From assembly GCA_030038715.1 (NCBI GenBank), contig JASHSO010000387.1:1-6521 (forward strand): a DNA stretch of 6,521 nt, in the 5' to 3' direction. Below the pieces are notes generated by a model. That model ran no database searches. It saw only the letters and a list, made by a program, of their open reading frames with translations, and was not told the DNA's origin. Numbering within the stretch: position 1 is the stretch's first letter; each line of letters starts with the position of its first letter. Origin of the DNA: Streptosporangiaceae bacterium. GTDB taxonomy: Bacteria; Actinomycetota; Actinomycetes; Streptosporangiales; Streptosporangiaceae. The position numbers and the translations under genes are program-made. Shown here one piece after another: positions 1 to 5,213 of the stretch.

Positions 1-172
1 CGATCCGCCTGGCAGCGGACATCCGGACGACTCTCAGCACCCCATCGGCGCCAAGCCCGGTACGCCGGTCGCAGAGGGCGGCAACCAGCCCGGCCGGAAG
101 GTCGAGCAGCCCGTCGACGTCGGGCACGATGACAAAGTCATTGCCGGTGCCGTGACCCTTCGCGAACAGCAT
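1..172 (-). CDS. dapF: Diaminopimelate epimerase, N-terminal part (cut by window edge)
   Basis: DapF interconverts LL- and meso-2,6-diaminopimelate in the cytoplasm, the last step before lysine and a peptidoglycan precursor. The visible 57 residues begin [18 protein letters not shown]. They carry the family's GHGTxNDFV substrate-binding stretch (residues 6-14, with N11) and [17 protein letters not shown] (34-50), the conserved G-[IL]-G-A-D-G block. Both catalytic cysteines lie further on, outside the window; C34 is not one of them. The ATG at 172 fits the usual actinobacterial start. In-frame GTGs at 178 and 196 are alternatives, and none of the three has a clear Shine-Dalgarno, so a leaderless start is possible. 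In related genomes dapF lies next to miaA; here about 1.5 kb with another gene separates them. Identification is by motif recognition and context. Confidence 0.93.
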   Translation of the reverse strand, partial: MLFAKGHGTGNDFVIVPDVDGLLDLPAGLVAALCDRRTGLGADGVLRVVRMSAARRI

Positions 173-265
173 GACCACGATGGTAGTCGCGGTCACCGCT
201 CGAGCAGCCGTCGAGCAACCCGCCCATTCGGCTTCCGTCGCAGCCATCGCTGCAGGTCAAGGCGA

Positions 266-492
266 CAACAGGCCCCGCACGGCGCCGGCGGACAACGCCA
301 TGGCACCAAGCGCGCGCAGCGCCGCGGCGGACATAGTCCGCGGCAGCAGGCCGCGCACGGCGCCGGCGGACAACGCCATGGCATCAAGCGCGCGCAGCGC
401 CGGCGGACATAGTCCGCGACAGCAGGCCCTGCACGGCGCCGGAGAACATACTCCATCGCAACAAGCCCGAGGGCGCTGAAGATACTCCGGCC
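266..492. repeat. Tandem array of six ~38-nt units in alternating types
   Basis: Units read on the plus strand are 266-303 (38 nt), 304-343 (40), 344-381 (38), 382-419 (38), 420-458 (39) and a decayed 459-492. Each opens with CA-N-CA-[AG]-GC, has a GCGCC core and, in units 1-5, a short inverted repeat near its end. Odd units start CARCAGGCC and share GCACGGCGCC; even units start CANCAAGC, and units 2 and 4 share GCGCGCAGCGCC. Units 1 and 3 are nearly identical, as are 2 and 4, so the array is a duplicated two-unit block (78 and 76 nt). A possible very decayed unit precedes it at 241-265. The unit length is not a multiple of three and the second block is 2 nt shorter, so the array is unlikely to encode protein repeats. 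Spacers are absent, so it is not a CRISPR array. Function unknown. Confidence 0.85.
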
Positions 493-498
493 AGTATC
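481..498. promoter_or_regulatory. Perfect 6+6 dyad, possible operator
   Basis: GATACT and its exact inverse AGTATC flank a 6-nt centre, CCGGCC. The dyad overlaps the decayed last repeat unit and lies 12 bp before a second dyad. The symmetry is directly visible; a role as a protein-binding site is inferred from its place in a divergent intergenic region. Confidence 0.4.
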
Positions 499-510
499 GG
501 GATGCTACGG

Positions 511-532
511 AGCGTAATGCGTTGTTTACGCT
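511..532. promoter_or_regulatory. Perfect 7+7 dyad, possible operator
   Basis: AGCGTAA (511-517) and its exact inverse TTACGCT (526-532) flank an 8-nt centre. The arms are A/T-rich for this genome. The arrangement resembles a dimeric regulator site more than a terminator, since there is no GC-rich stem. The regulator is unknown. Confidence 0.45.
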
Positions 533-602
533 AGTTGAGGCGCTGCACGCTGGCCCCTGACCCCGGCGGTCGCCATCTCCTCGCATGTCCTGACAAGGAC
601 GG

Positions 603-642
603 CGCAATGTTACCAGCTAGTAGTGAGCTGTGTCTCATTGCG
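603..642 (+). ncRNA. Hairpin in the leader of the secreted-protein gene
   Basis: CGCAATG (603-609) pairs exactly with CATTGCG (636-642). Inside, AC (612-613) pairs with GT (632-633), and CAGCT (614-618) pairs with AGCTG (626-630) around the 7-nt loop AGTAGTG, with small internal loops. This gives about 14 base pairs in 40 nt. Downstream are a weaker pairing (661-665 with 684-688) and a GC-rich 11-bp stem with two bulges (694-704 with 711-723, loop TGACAG). Together they could form a structured 5' leader ending just before the ribosome binding site. I looked for hallmarks of the c-di-AMP (ydaO) riboswitch, common before actinobacterial wall-hydrolase genes, and did not recognise them. Whether it is transcribed, and its function, are inferences. 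Confidence 0.4.
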
Positions 643-738
643 AAACCAGGCCGCCATGGCCGGCGTCGAACCTCCCGGTTACTCGCCGTGACCCCCGGCC
701 GGGCTGACAGGCCCCGGGCCGGGCGGCCAGCACCGACA

Positions 739-744
739 GAAAGG
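739..744 (+). promoter_or_regulatory. Ribosome binding site fixing the start at 751
   Basis: A purine-rich AGAAAGGA stretch ends 6 nt before the ATG at 751. It picks this start over the upstream in-frame ATG at 535, whose extra residues do not look like protein and would place the signal peptide internally. Confidence 0.75.
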
Positions 745-750
745 ACGCTC

Positions 751-1608
751 ATGTCCCGCACTGCCCGACTGACCGACGCGCTGAGCGGCCGCGGCATGGC
801 CCTGGCACTGCTGGCGGCCGCCGTTTCAGCGGTGGGGGCAGCCGGCGGCGCCAGTGCCGCAGCGGCCCCAGTCGCCCAGCCGTCCACGATCAGCCGCGCA
901 GCGGCTACCAGCCCGTTTGGTGTCAGCAGCGCCGCTGCCAAGACAACAGGTCACGTCGGTGACCGAGTTACCGATGCTCCCCAGTCAGGTCTCTTCGCCC
1001 AGGTCGCCAAGCACGCTACCGCACATGCAGGCGACACGAGCAGAACTGCTGCGGCGCGTCCAGCCACGCACCAGGCCAGGACCGAGCCCGCAAGGCTCGC
1101 TCACCACGTCGAGCACTGGCGGACTCGGTCCTGGCACCCGGCACCCGCCAGGCACCACGGGCCTTACCTGATCTACGACTCGATCACGCCGTCGGCTATC
1201 CCCGCACACCACGAGGTCGCGACCTATGCCACCGGCAACTTCGCCGTCCCAGCATCACAAGTGACGCGGCCCGGCAGGGTGCTGTGGATCGACACGAACG
1301 GGTCCGACCCCCGGGCCGCGGCCCTGGATGTCGAACCGGGAGACGCCACGCCATCGCTCGCTGCTAACTGGGTATGGCGCAAGCTGCGCGACGCGGCCCA
1401 CTCTGTCGCGATCATTTACACCATGCGCTCGGAGTGGCCCGCCGTGCAGGCTGCCGTAGACAAGCTTCCCTGGCACATGCGCACGCACGTCCGCTGGTGG
1501 ATCGCCGACCCAACAGGCGTCCCGCACATCGTGCCTGGCTCGAGCGCGACCCAGTGGTACTGGGGACAGCGGTACGACATCACGACGGCCAAGCCAGGCT
1601 TCCAGTAA
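751..1608 (+). CDS. Secreted protein with GH25 lysozyme-like C-terminal domain
   Basis: The product is 285 residues. Residues 1-36 look like a Sec signal peptide: basic start (MSRTAR), hydrophobic MALALLAAAVSAVGAAGG at 16-33, and an ASA cleavage site near 34-36. Residues 37-137 are a low-complexity Ala/Thr/His/Arg linker, typical of exported wall-associated actinobacterial proteins. The domain at about 138-285 has features reminiscent of GH25-type TIM barrels: YDSITP (142), LWIDTNG (178), ALDVEPGDATP (191) with a D-x-E pair (D193, E195) where GH25 has its acidic residues, IIYTMRSEW (221), WWIADP (249) and a closing ATQWYWGQRYDIT (266). A muramidase-like or Rv2525c-like (DUF1906) wall role is inference; it may be a non-catalytic relative. 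It faces miaA across a shared terminator and interrupts the usual miaA-dapF neighbourhood. The long structured leader suggests post-transcriptional control. Confidence is high that it is a gene, moderate for the fold. Confidence 0.85.
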   Translation: MSRTARLTDALSGRGMALALLAAAVSAVGAAGGASAAAAPVAQPSTISRAAATSPFGVSSAAAKTTGHVGDRVTDAPQSGLFAQVAKHATAHAGDTSRTAAARPATHQARTEPARLAHHVEHWRTRSWHPAPARHHGPYLIYDSITPSAIPAHHEVATYATGNFAVPASQVTRPGRVLWIDTNGSDPRAAALDVEPGDATPSLAANWVWRKLRDAAHSVAIIYTMRSEWPAVQAAVDKLPWHMRTHVRWWIADPTGVPHIVPGSSATQWYWGQRYDITTAKPGFQ

Positions 1609-1628
1609 CTTGGCCCACCCCCGGCACC

Positions 1629-1658
1629 CAGGTGCCCGCCCGTTCGGGCGGGCACCTG
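1629..1658. terminator. Bidirectional hairpin terminator
   Basis: CAGGTGCCCGCCC (1629-1641) pairs perfectly with GGGCGGGCACCTG (1646-1658) around a GTTC loop, a 13-bp stem. It lies 20 nt after the plus-strand stop at 1608 and 15 nt after the miaA stop at 1674, so it can serve both convergent genes. No U-tract follows on either strand, as is common in GC-rich actinobacteria. Confidence 0.88.
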
Positions 1659-1673
1659 CGCTTGGCACACCCG

Positions 1674-2591
1674 CTAGGCCCGCTGCAACTCGGCGGCGTT
1701 CAGGGCCTCGAGCGCATGGCCGGTCACCCCAGTTCCCCCAGTCACCCAGACCACTCGCGGGTCCCGGCGGAACCAGGACTCCTGCCGTCGGGCAAACCGG
1801 CGGGTGGCCCGCACCGTCTGCGCCTCTGCTTCCCGAAGTGACCACTCCCCGTTGAGGAACCGAAGCACGTGCGCGTATCCGAGTGCGCGGCTAGCGGTCC
1901 GGCCCTCTGCGAGGCCATGCGTCGCCAGGCTGCGCACCTCCTCCACCAGACCTAGCCCGAACATTCTGGCCACCCGGTCGGCGATCCGCTGATCCAGCTC
2001 CGTCCTGGGCATCGCCACACCGATCTGGACGATCGGATACACCGATTCGGGGCGTGGCAGAGTCGCGCTGAACGGGCGGCCCGACAGCTCGACAACCTCC
2101 AGCGCACGGACGATCCTGCGCCCGTTACCGGGCAGGATGGCAGCCGCCGCTGCCGGGTCAACCACTGCCAGCCGGGCATGCAAGGCAACCGGCCCGGTAT
2201 TGGCGAGCTCGTCCTCAAGCCGTTCCCGCAGCAGCGGGTCCGTGCCGGGAAACCTCAGGTTGTCGATCGCGGCGCGGACGTACAGACCCGAGCCGCCGAC
2301 CAGGATCGGCGTCTTGCCCCGACCGCGCACGTCGGCTATCGCCGCCCTGGCCAGCCGCTGGTAGTCCGCCACGCTGGCGGTCCTGGTCACAGGCCAGATG
2401 TCCAGTACGTGGTGCGGGATGCCGGTCCGATCATCCGCCGTGAGCTTAGCCGTGCCGATGTCCATGCCCTTGTACAGCTGCATGGAGTCGGCGTTGACGA
2501 TCTCACCGTCGAGTGAGTGGGCCAGCCAGAGTGAGAGTTCGGACTTTCCCACTGCGGTCGGCCCCACGACCGCTATCACTCGCCCCGGCAT
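1674..2591 (-). CDS. miaA: tRNA dimethylallyltransferase (IPP transferase)
   Basis: MiaA transfers the dimethylallyl group of DMAPP to N6 of adenosine 37 in tRNAs that read codons beginning with U, giving i6A37, the substrate of MiaB. The 305-residue product opens MPGRVIAVVGPTAVGKSEL, with the P-loop GPTAVGKS at 10-17. The family block NADSMQLYKGMDIGTAK follows, then VGGSGLYVRA, GNGRRIVRALEV, SRALGYAHVL and the tail RRFARRQESWFRRDPRVVWV. Length fits actinobacterial MiaA. The start at 2591 puts the P-loop at its usual distance; an in-frame ATG at 2675 would add 28 unconserved residues and overlap the divergent acidic gene. No good Shine-Dalgarno is visible. The gene lies 245 bp below the LigB-like gene, with the acidic gene between on the other strand, so it may have its own promoter or depend on read-through. 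Confidence 0.97.
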   Translation of the reverse strand: MPGRVIAVVGPTAVGKSELSLWLAHSLDGEIVNADSMQLYKGMDIGTAKLTADDRTGIPHHVLDIWPVTRTASVADYQRLARAAIADVRGRGKTPILVGGSGLYVRAAIDNLRFPGTDPLLRERLEDELANTGPVALHARLAVVDPAAAAAILPGNGRRIVRALEVVELSGRPFSATLPRPESVYPIVQIGVAMPRTELDQRIADRVARMFGLGLVEEVRSLATHGLAEGRTASRALGYAHVLRFLNGEWSLREAEAQTVRATRRFARRQESWFRRDPRVVWVTGGTGVTGHALEALNAAELQRA

Positions 2592-2666
2592 GACATCAGT
2601 CTGACAGCGGCGGGTATGTCCTGCACACGGCAGCGGCCGACCCGGCCGCGCGGTCCGGGGGGAAGC

Positions 2667-2840
2667 ATGACCCAAGAAGACGACGTCACCGCGCCAGGCC
2701 AGACCGACGACCTCGGGCCGGGACCGGATGACGAAGAGTTCGAGTTCGAGTTCGACTCAGAGTCCGGCGAGGAGTACGACGACGAAGAGTACGAGTTCGA
2801 CGACGAAGCGGGGCAAGGCTCTCAGCCCGGCCCGCTCTAG
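2667..2840 (+). CDS. Highly acidic 57-residue microprotein, function unknown
   Basis: I do not recognise a named family. The product begins MTQEDDVTAPGQ, and its second half is dominated by Asp/Glu alternating with Phe/Tyr, for example DDEEFEFEFDSESGEEYD (22-39), then DEEYEFDDE, ending GSQPGPL. It has no membrane segment and is probably disordered. Three things support it as real. GGGGGAAG stands 1 nt before the ATG at 2667. By hand count about 80% of third positions but only about 40% of second positions are G or C. Its TAG shares bases with the stop of the opposing LigB-like gene. An ATG at 2616 in the same frame is less likely. It is divergent from miaA (75 bp between starts) and antisense to any miaB-to-miaA transcript. 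Chaperone-like, DNA-mimic or ion-binding roles are only guesses from composition. Confidence 0.65.
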   Translation: MTQEDDVTAPGQTDDLGPGPDDEEFEFEFDSESGEEYDDEEYEFDDEAGQGSQPGPL

Positions 2841-3592
2841 CCGCCGATTTCCCAGGTCGCGACCACGTAGCTGACGTCAAGCGGAGCGTCGGCGAACAGC
2901 AGCTGCCCGCTCAGCTCACACCCGCGTGCGGCTCCGGCTAGTGTTTGCCAGGCAGCCCGCCCTGCCACCAGCAGCTTGTCATCCCAAGCTGGGTCAAGGG
3001 CAGCCAGCCGGTCCGCGTCGGCTGCGGCGAAGGATGCCGCGACTTCCTTGTCATAGGCGTCGGCGTCCGGGTCGGGTGCGCCGTGCAGACCGGTCGCGCG
3101 CCGGGCCGGGCCGTCCCCCATCACGAGCATGCCAACGCGCGGCCCGCGGCTCGCCAGTCGTGCCCCGAGTGCGAGACATTGCGGGGGCGGCAGTGCGTGC
3201 CACACCCCGTGCACCTGCGTGATTGGCGGCGGGCCGGCTTCGCATGCCCGCAGCAGCCATGCACCGACGGTCAGCGACAGCGGCAGGACCGGCTCGCCGA
3301 CTCCGGTGCGGAATGGGATGCCGTAACAACGCAGGCTGCCGGCTGCATCCGCCGGGTAGGCCGCCGAGCGGTCGGCGCCACCGATCACGATGACGAGGTC
3401 CGGACCGGCCGCCAGCAGCCGCGCGACTGCAACGGCACAGGCGCGGCGCAGCCTCGTTACCTCATCATCGACAGCACTATCCGCGGAGCCGCGGGTGTCC
3501 GCACGACCACCCAGTGCGACCGGGTCGGCTCCGCCGGTCGTCGCGTGGATCAACAGCGGGGGATGCGGGCAGACCGCTGCGGCTACGAGCAC
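2837..3592 (-). CDS. LigB/MEMO-like (class III extradiol dioxygenase-like) protein
   Basis: The 251-residue product starts VLVAAAVCPHPPLLI, the characteristic opening of LigB/MEMO-fold proteins, and continues with DLVIVIGG (about residue 65), LGARLASRGPRVGMLVMGDGPARR (about 140-160) and LLVAGRAAWQTLAGAA near the end. This matches the conserved alanine-rich protein found between miaB and miaA in actinobacteria (Rv2728c in M. tuberculosis). Only H10 of the usual LigB metal-ligand set is obvious, and no HxHH-type motif is visible, so dioxygenase activity is doubtful and the real role is unknown. The GTG start at 3592 is 2 nt after the miaB stop and lacks a strong ribosome binding site, which suggests translational coupling. 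An upstream in-frame ATG at 3721 would run deep into miaB. The stop overlaps that of the opposing acidic gene in one CTAG. Confidence 0.88.
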   Translation of the reverse strand: MLVAAAVCPHPPLLIHATTGGADPVALGGRADTRGSADSAVDDEVTRLRRACAVAVARLLAAGPDLVIVIGGADRSAAYPADAAGSLRCYGIPFRTGVGEPVLPLSLTVGAWLLRACEAGPPPITQVHGVWHALPPPQCLALGARLASRGPRVGMLVMGDGPARRATGLHGAPDPDADAYDKEVAASFAAADADRLAALDPAWDDKLLVAGRAAWQTLAGAARGCELSGQLLFADAPLDVSYVVATWEIGG

Positions 3593-3594
3593 GC

Positions 3595-5094
3595 TCAGGC
3601 CGACGCCGAGATGCCCGGCATGCCGAGCAGCACGACGCGATCGGACTCGAAAGTATCTCGCGCGCGGGCTGGGCCTGCGTCCCCGGCTCCGCGCCCGAGC
3701 ACAGCCCGCCGCAATTCCCACGCCTGTCCGCCCGCGGTGCGCCGCACGCTGACCGGGGCGCCATCCGCGAGCAGGTAGTGCGGGGCCGCACTGGTCACCA
3801 CGGTGGTAACCACGTCACCGGGCCGCGGGGTGGAGCTGGCCGGGTTGAAGTGCACCAGCCGGTTGTCGCGCGCCCGGCCGGACATCCGGTGCGTCGCGGT
3901 GTCCTTGCGGCCCTCGCCGACCGCGACCAGGACCTCCACCTCCCGGCCGACCTGCCTGCGGTTCTCCTGCCACGCCACGTCGGCGACCAGGGCGGCCAGC
4001 CGCTCATAGCGCTCGGCGACGATCTCGGCTGGCACCTGTTCCGGCATGTCCGCGGCAGGCGTGCCTGGCCGGATCGAGTATTGGAAGGTGAATGCCGCCG
4101 CGAACCTGGCCTCGCGGACCAGATCGAGGGTGTCGCTGAAGTCTTGCTCGGTCTCGCCCGGGAATCCCACGATGATGTCGGTGGTGATCGCCGCTTCCGG
4201 CATTGCGGTGCGGACGCGATCCAGAATCGCCAGGTACGCCTTTCGCCGGTAGGCCCGGCGCATGGCCCGCAGCACAGCGTCCGAGCCCGACTGAAGCGGC
4301 ATGTGCAGCTGCGGCATCACATTCGGCGTCTGCGCCATCGCCTCGATCACGTCGTCGGTGAAGTCACGCGGGTGCGGCGAGGTGAACCGAACCCGCTCCA
4401 GACCGGGCACGTTCCCGCAGGCCCGCAGCAGCTTGCCGAACGCCAGTCTGTCGCCGAATCCGACGCCGTAGGAGTTGACGTTCTGGCCGAGCAGTGTGAT
4501 CTCCAGCACTCCCTCCGCGGCCAGAGCCTCGATCTCTGCGAGCACGTCACCCGGCCTGCGGTCCTGCTCGCGACCGCGCAGGCTCGGCACGATGCAAAAC
4601 GTGCAGGTGTTATTGCAGCCGACCGAGATCGCGACCCACGCCGAGTAAGGCGACTCCCTGCTGGCCGGCAGCACGGATGGGAAGTGCTCCAACGACTCGG
4701 CGATCTCCACCTGGGCCTGCTGGCGGACCCTGGCGCGCTCCAGCAGTACCGGCAGCGACCCGATGTTGTGGGTGCCGAACACCACGTCCACCCAGGGCGC
4801 GCGCTCGGTGATGACCGCCCTGTCCTTCTGGGCCAGGCAGCCGCCCACCGCGATCTGCATGCCGGGCCTGGAGCTCTTCACCGGAAGGAGGTGGCCCAGG
4901 TTGCCGTAGAGCCGGTTATCTGCGTTTTCCCGGACCGCGCAGGTGTTGAAGATGATCACGTCGGCCTGCGCGCCTGGCTCCGCGCGCTGGTAACCGGCAG
5001 CCTCTAGCAGCCCGGCGAGTCGCTCGGAGTCGTGCATGTTCATCTGGCACCCATAGGTGCGGATCTCGAAGCTGCGCTGCCCGGGCCCGGCCAT
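3595..5094 (-). CDS. miaB: tRNA-2-methylthio-N6-dimethylallyladenosine synthase
   Basis: MiaB is a radical-SAM methylthiotransferase with two [4Fe-4S] clusters that converts i6A37 of tRNA to ms2i6A37, using sulfur from an auxiliary cluster and a methyl group from SAM. The 499-residue product has the N-terminal UPF0004 domain with cluster cysteines C16 (RTYGCQMN), C52 (NTCAVRE) and C86 (GGCLAQ). The radical-SAM domain carries C160-x3-C164-x2-C167 (GCNNTCTFC), then [10 protein letters not shown] (201), FTSPHP (237), MPLQSGSD (265) and DIIVGFPGE (306). A TRAM RNA-binding domain spans about 380-450. The tail to 499, ending in GMP-rich sequence, fits actinobacterial MiaB. All six cysteines are present. 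The ATG at 5094 has only a close GAGG upstream. The gene leads the minus-strand unit with the LigB-like gene 2 nt away and miaA, its partner enzyme, beyond. Confidence 0.97.
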   Translation of the reverse strand: MAGPGQRSFEIRTYGCQMNMHDSERLAGLLEAAGYQRAEPGAQADVIIFNTCAVRENADNRLYGNLGHLLPVKSSRPGMQIAVGGCLAQKDRAVITERAPWVDVVFGTHNIGSLPVLLERARVRQQAQVEIAESLEHFPSVLPASRESPYSAWVAISVGCNNTCTFCIVPSLRGREQDRRPGDVLAEIEALAAEGVLEITLLGQNVNSYGVGFGDRLAFGKLLRACGNVPGLERVRFTSPHPRDFTDDVIEAMAQTPNVMPQLHMPLQSGSDAVLRAMRRAYRRKAYLAILDRVRTAMPEAAITTDIIVGFPGETEQDFSDTLDLVREARFAAAFTFQYSIRPGTPAADMPEQVPAEIVAERYERLAALVADVAWQENRRQVGREVEVLVAVGEGRKDTATHRMSGRARDNRLVHFNPASSTPRPGDVVTTVVTSAAPHYLLADGAPVSVRRTAGGQAWELRRAVLGRGAGDAGPARARDTFESDRVVLLGMPGISASA

Positions 5095-5189
5095 GCCTCA
5101 AGGGTAGACGCCCGGCCGGCCATCGCGCGCTGGCACGTTCCGGGCGCTGGCCTCGACTCCCAGGGCTGGTCTGCGCATTCACGGCTTCG

Positions 5190-5202
5190 CCGGACCGTCC
5201 GG
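5190..5202. promoter_or_regulatory. 13-bp palindrome in the divergent miaB/peptidase spacer
   Basis: CCGGAC and its exact inverse GTCCGG flank a single C. The site lies 11 bp before the peptidase ATG at 5214 and directly abuts its AGGG. A repressor bound here, or the small RNA hairpin it could form, might limit access to the start. The symmetry is seen; the function is inferred. Confidence 0.3.
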
Positions 5203-5203
5203 T

Positions 5204-5207
5204 AGGG
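5204..5207 (+). promoter_or_regulatory. Ribosome binding site favouring the start at 5214
   Basis: AGGG stands 6 nt before the ATG at 5214 and 12 nt before a second in-frame ATG at 5220. Spacing favours 5214, which adds Met-Arg to the product. Confidence 0.5.
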
Positions 5208-5213
5208 CACCAT

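Larger units (their letters stand above)
173..750. other. Long non-coding spacer between dapF and the secreted-protein gene
   Basis: This 578-bp divergent spacer has no open frame that I accept. It holds, in order, a segment at 173-265 with no clear feature, the tandem repeat array (266-492), two perfect dyads (481-498 and 511-532), and a leader with several possible hairpins (603-723) ending in a good ribosome binding site. The part around 481-640 is visibly richer in A/T than the rest of the window. The promoters of both dapF and the plus-strand gene should lie here, but I find no -10/-35 pair good enough to call. Confidence 0.75.

Noticed and set aside
171..479. Plus-strand 102-codon frame starting inside the dapF start codon region
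   Set aside because: Its sequence is only the GC-rich repeat read in one frame. The 2-nt length change between repeat blocks shifts the frame, no ribosome binding site is seen, and it overlaps the dapF start.
266..492. CRISPR array
   Set aside because: Units are directly abutting and themselves the repeat; there are no unique spacers of constant length, and no cas genes are in view.
257..607. Minus-strand frame with repeated Leu/Ala-rich segments (MALSAGAVRGLL) across the repeat array
   Set aside because: The apparent protein repeat comes from the DNA repeat; the frame does not hold through all units, and the composition is Arg/Cys-rich noise outside them.
603..750. c-di-AMP (ydaO-type) riboswitch
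   Set aside because: I could not find the conserved ydaO sequence blocks; only generic stem-forming potential is visible.
1710..1755. Short direct repeats of GTCACCC/CCCAG near the miaA 3' end
   Set aside because: They encode the Gly/Thr/Val-rich WVTGGTGVTG tail of MiaA and fit coding low complexity.
2945..3778. Plus-strand 277-codon frame opposite the LigB-like gene
   Set aside because: Shadow frame: no ribosome binding site or motif, and it overlaps the opposite-strand genes completely.
3514..5007. Plus-strand 497-codon open frame antisense to miaB
   Set aside because: Long antisense frames are expected opposite GC-rich genes. The product is Arg/His-rich with no motif, while the minus strand encodes a textbook MiaB.
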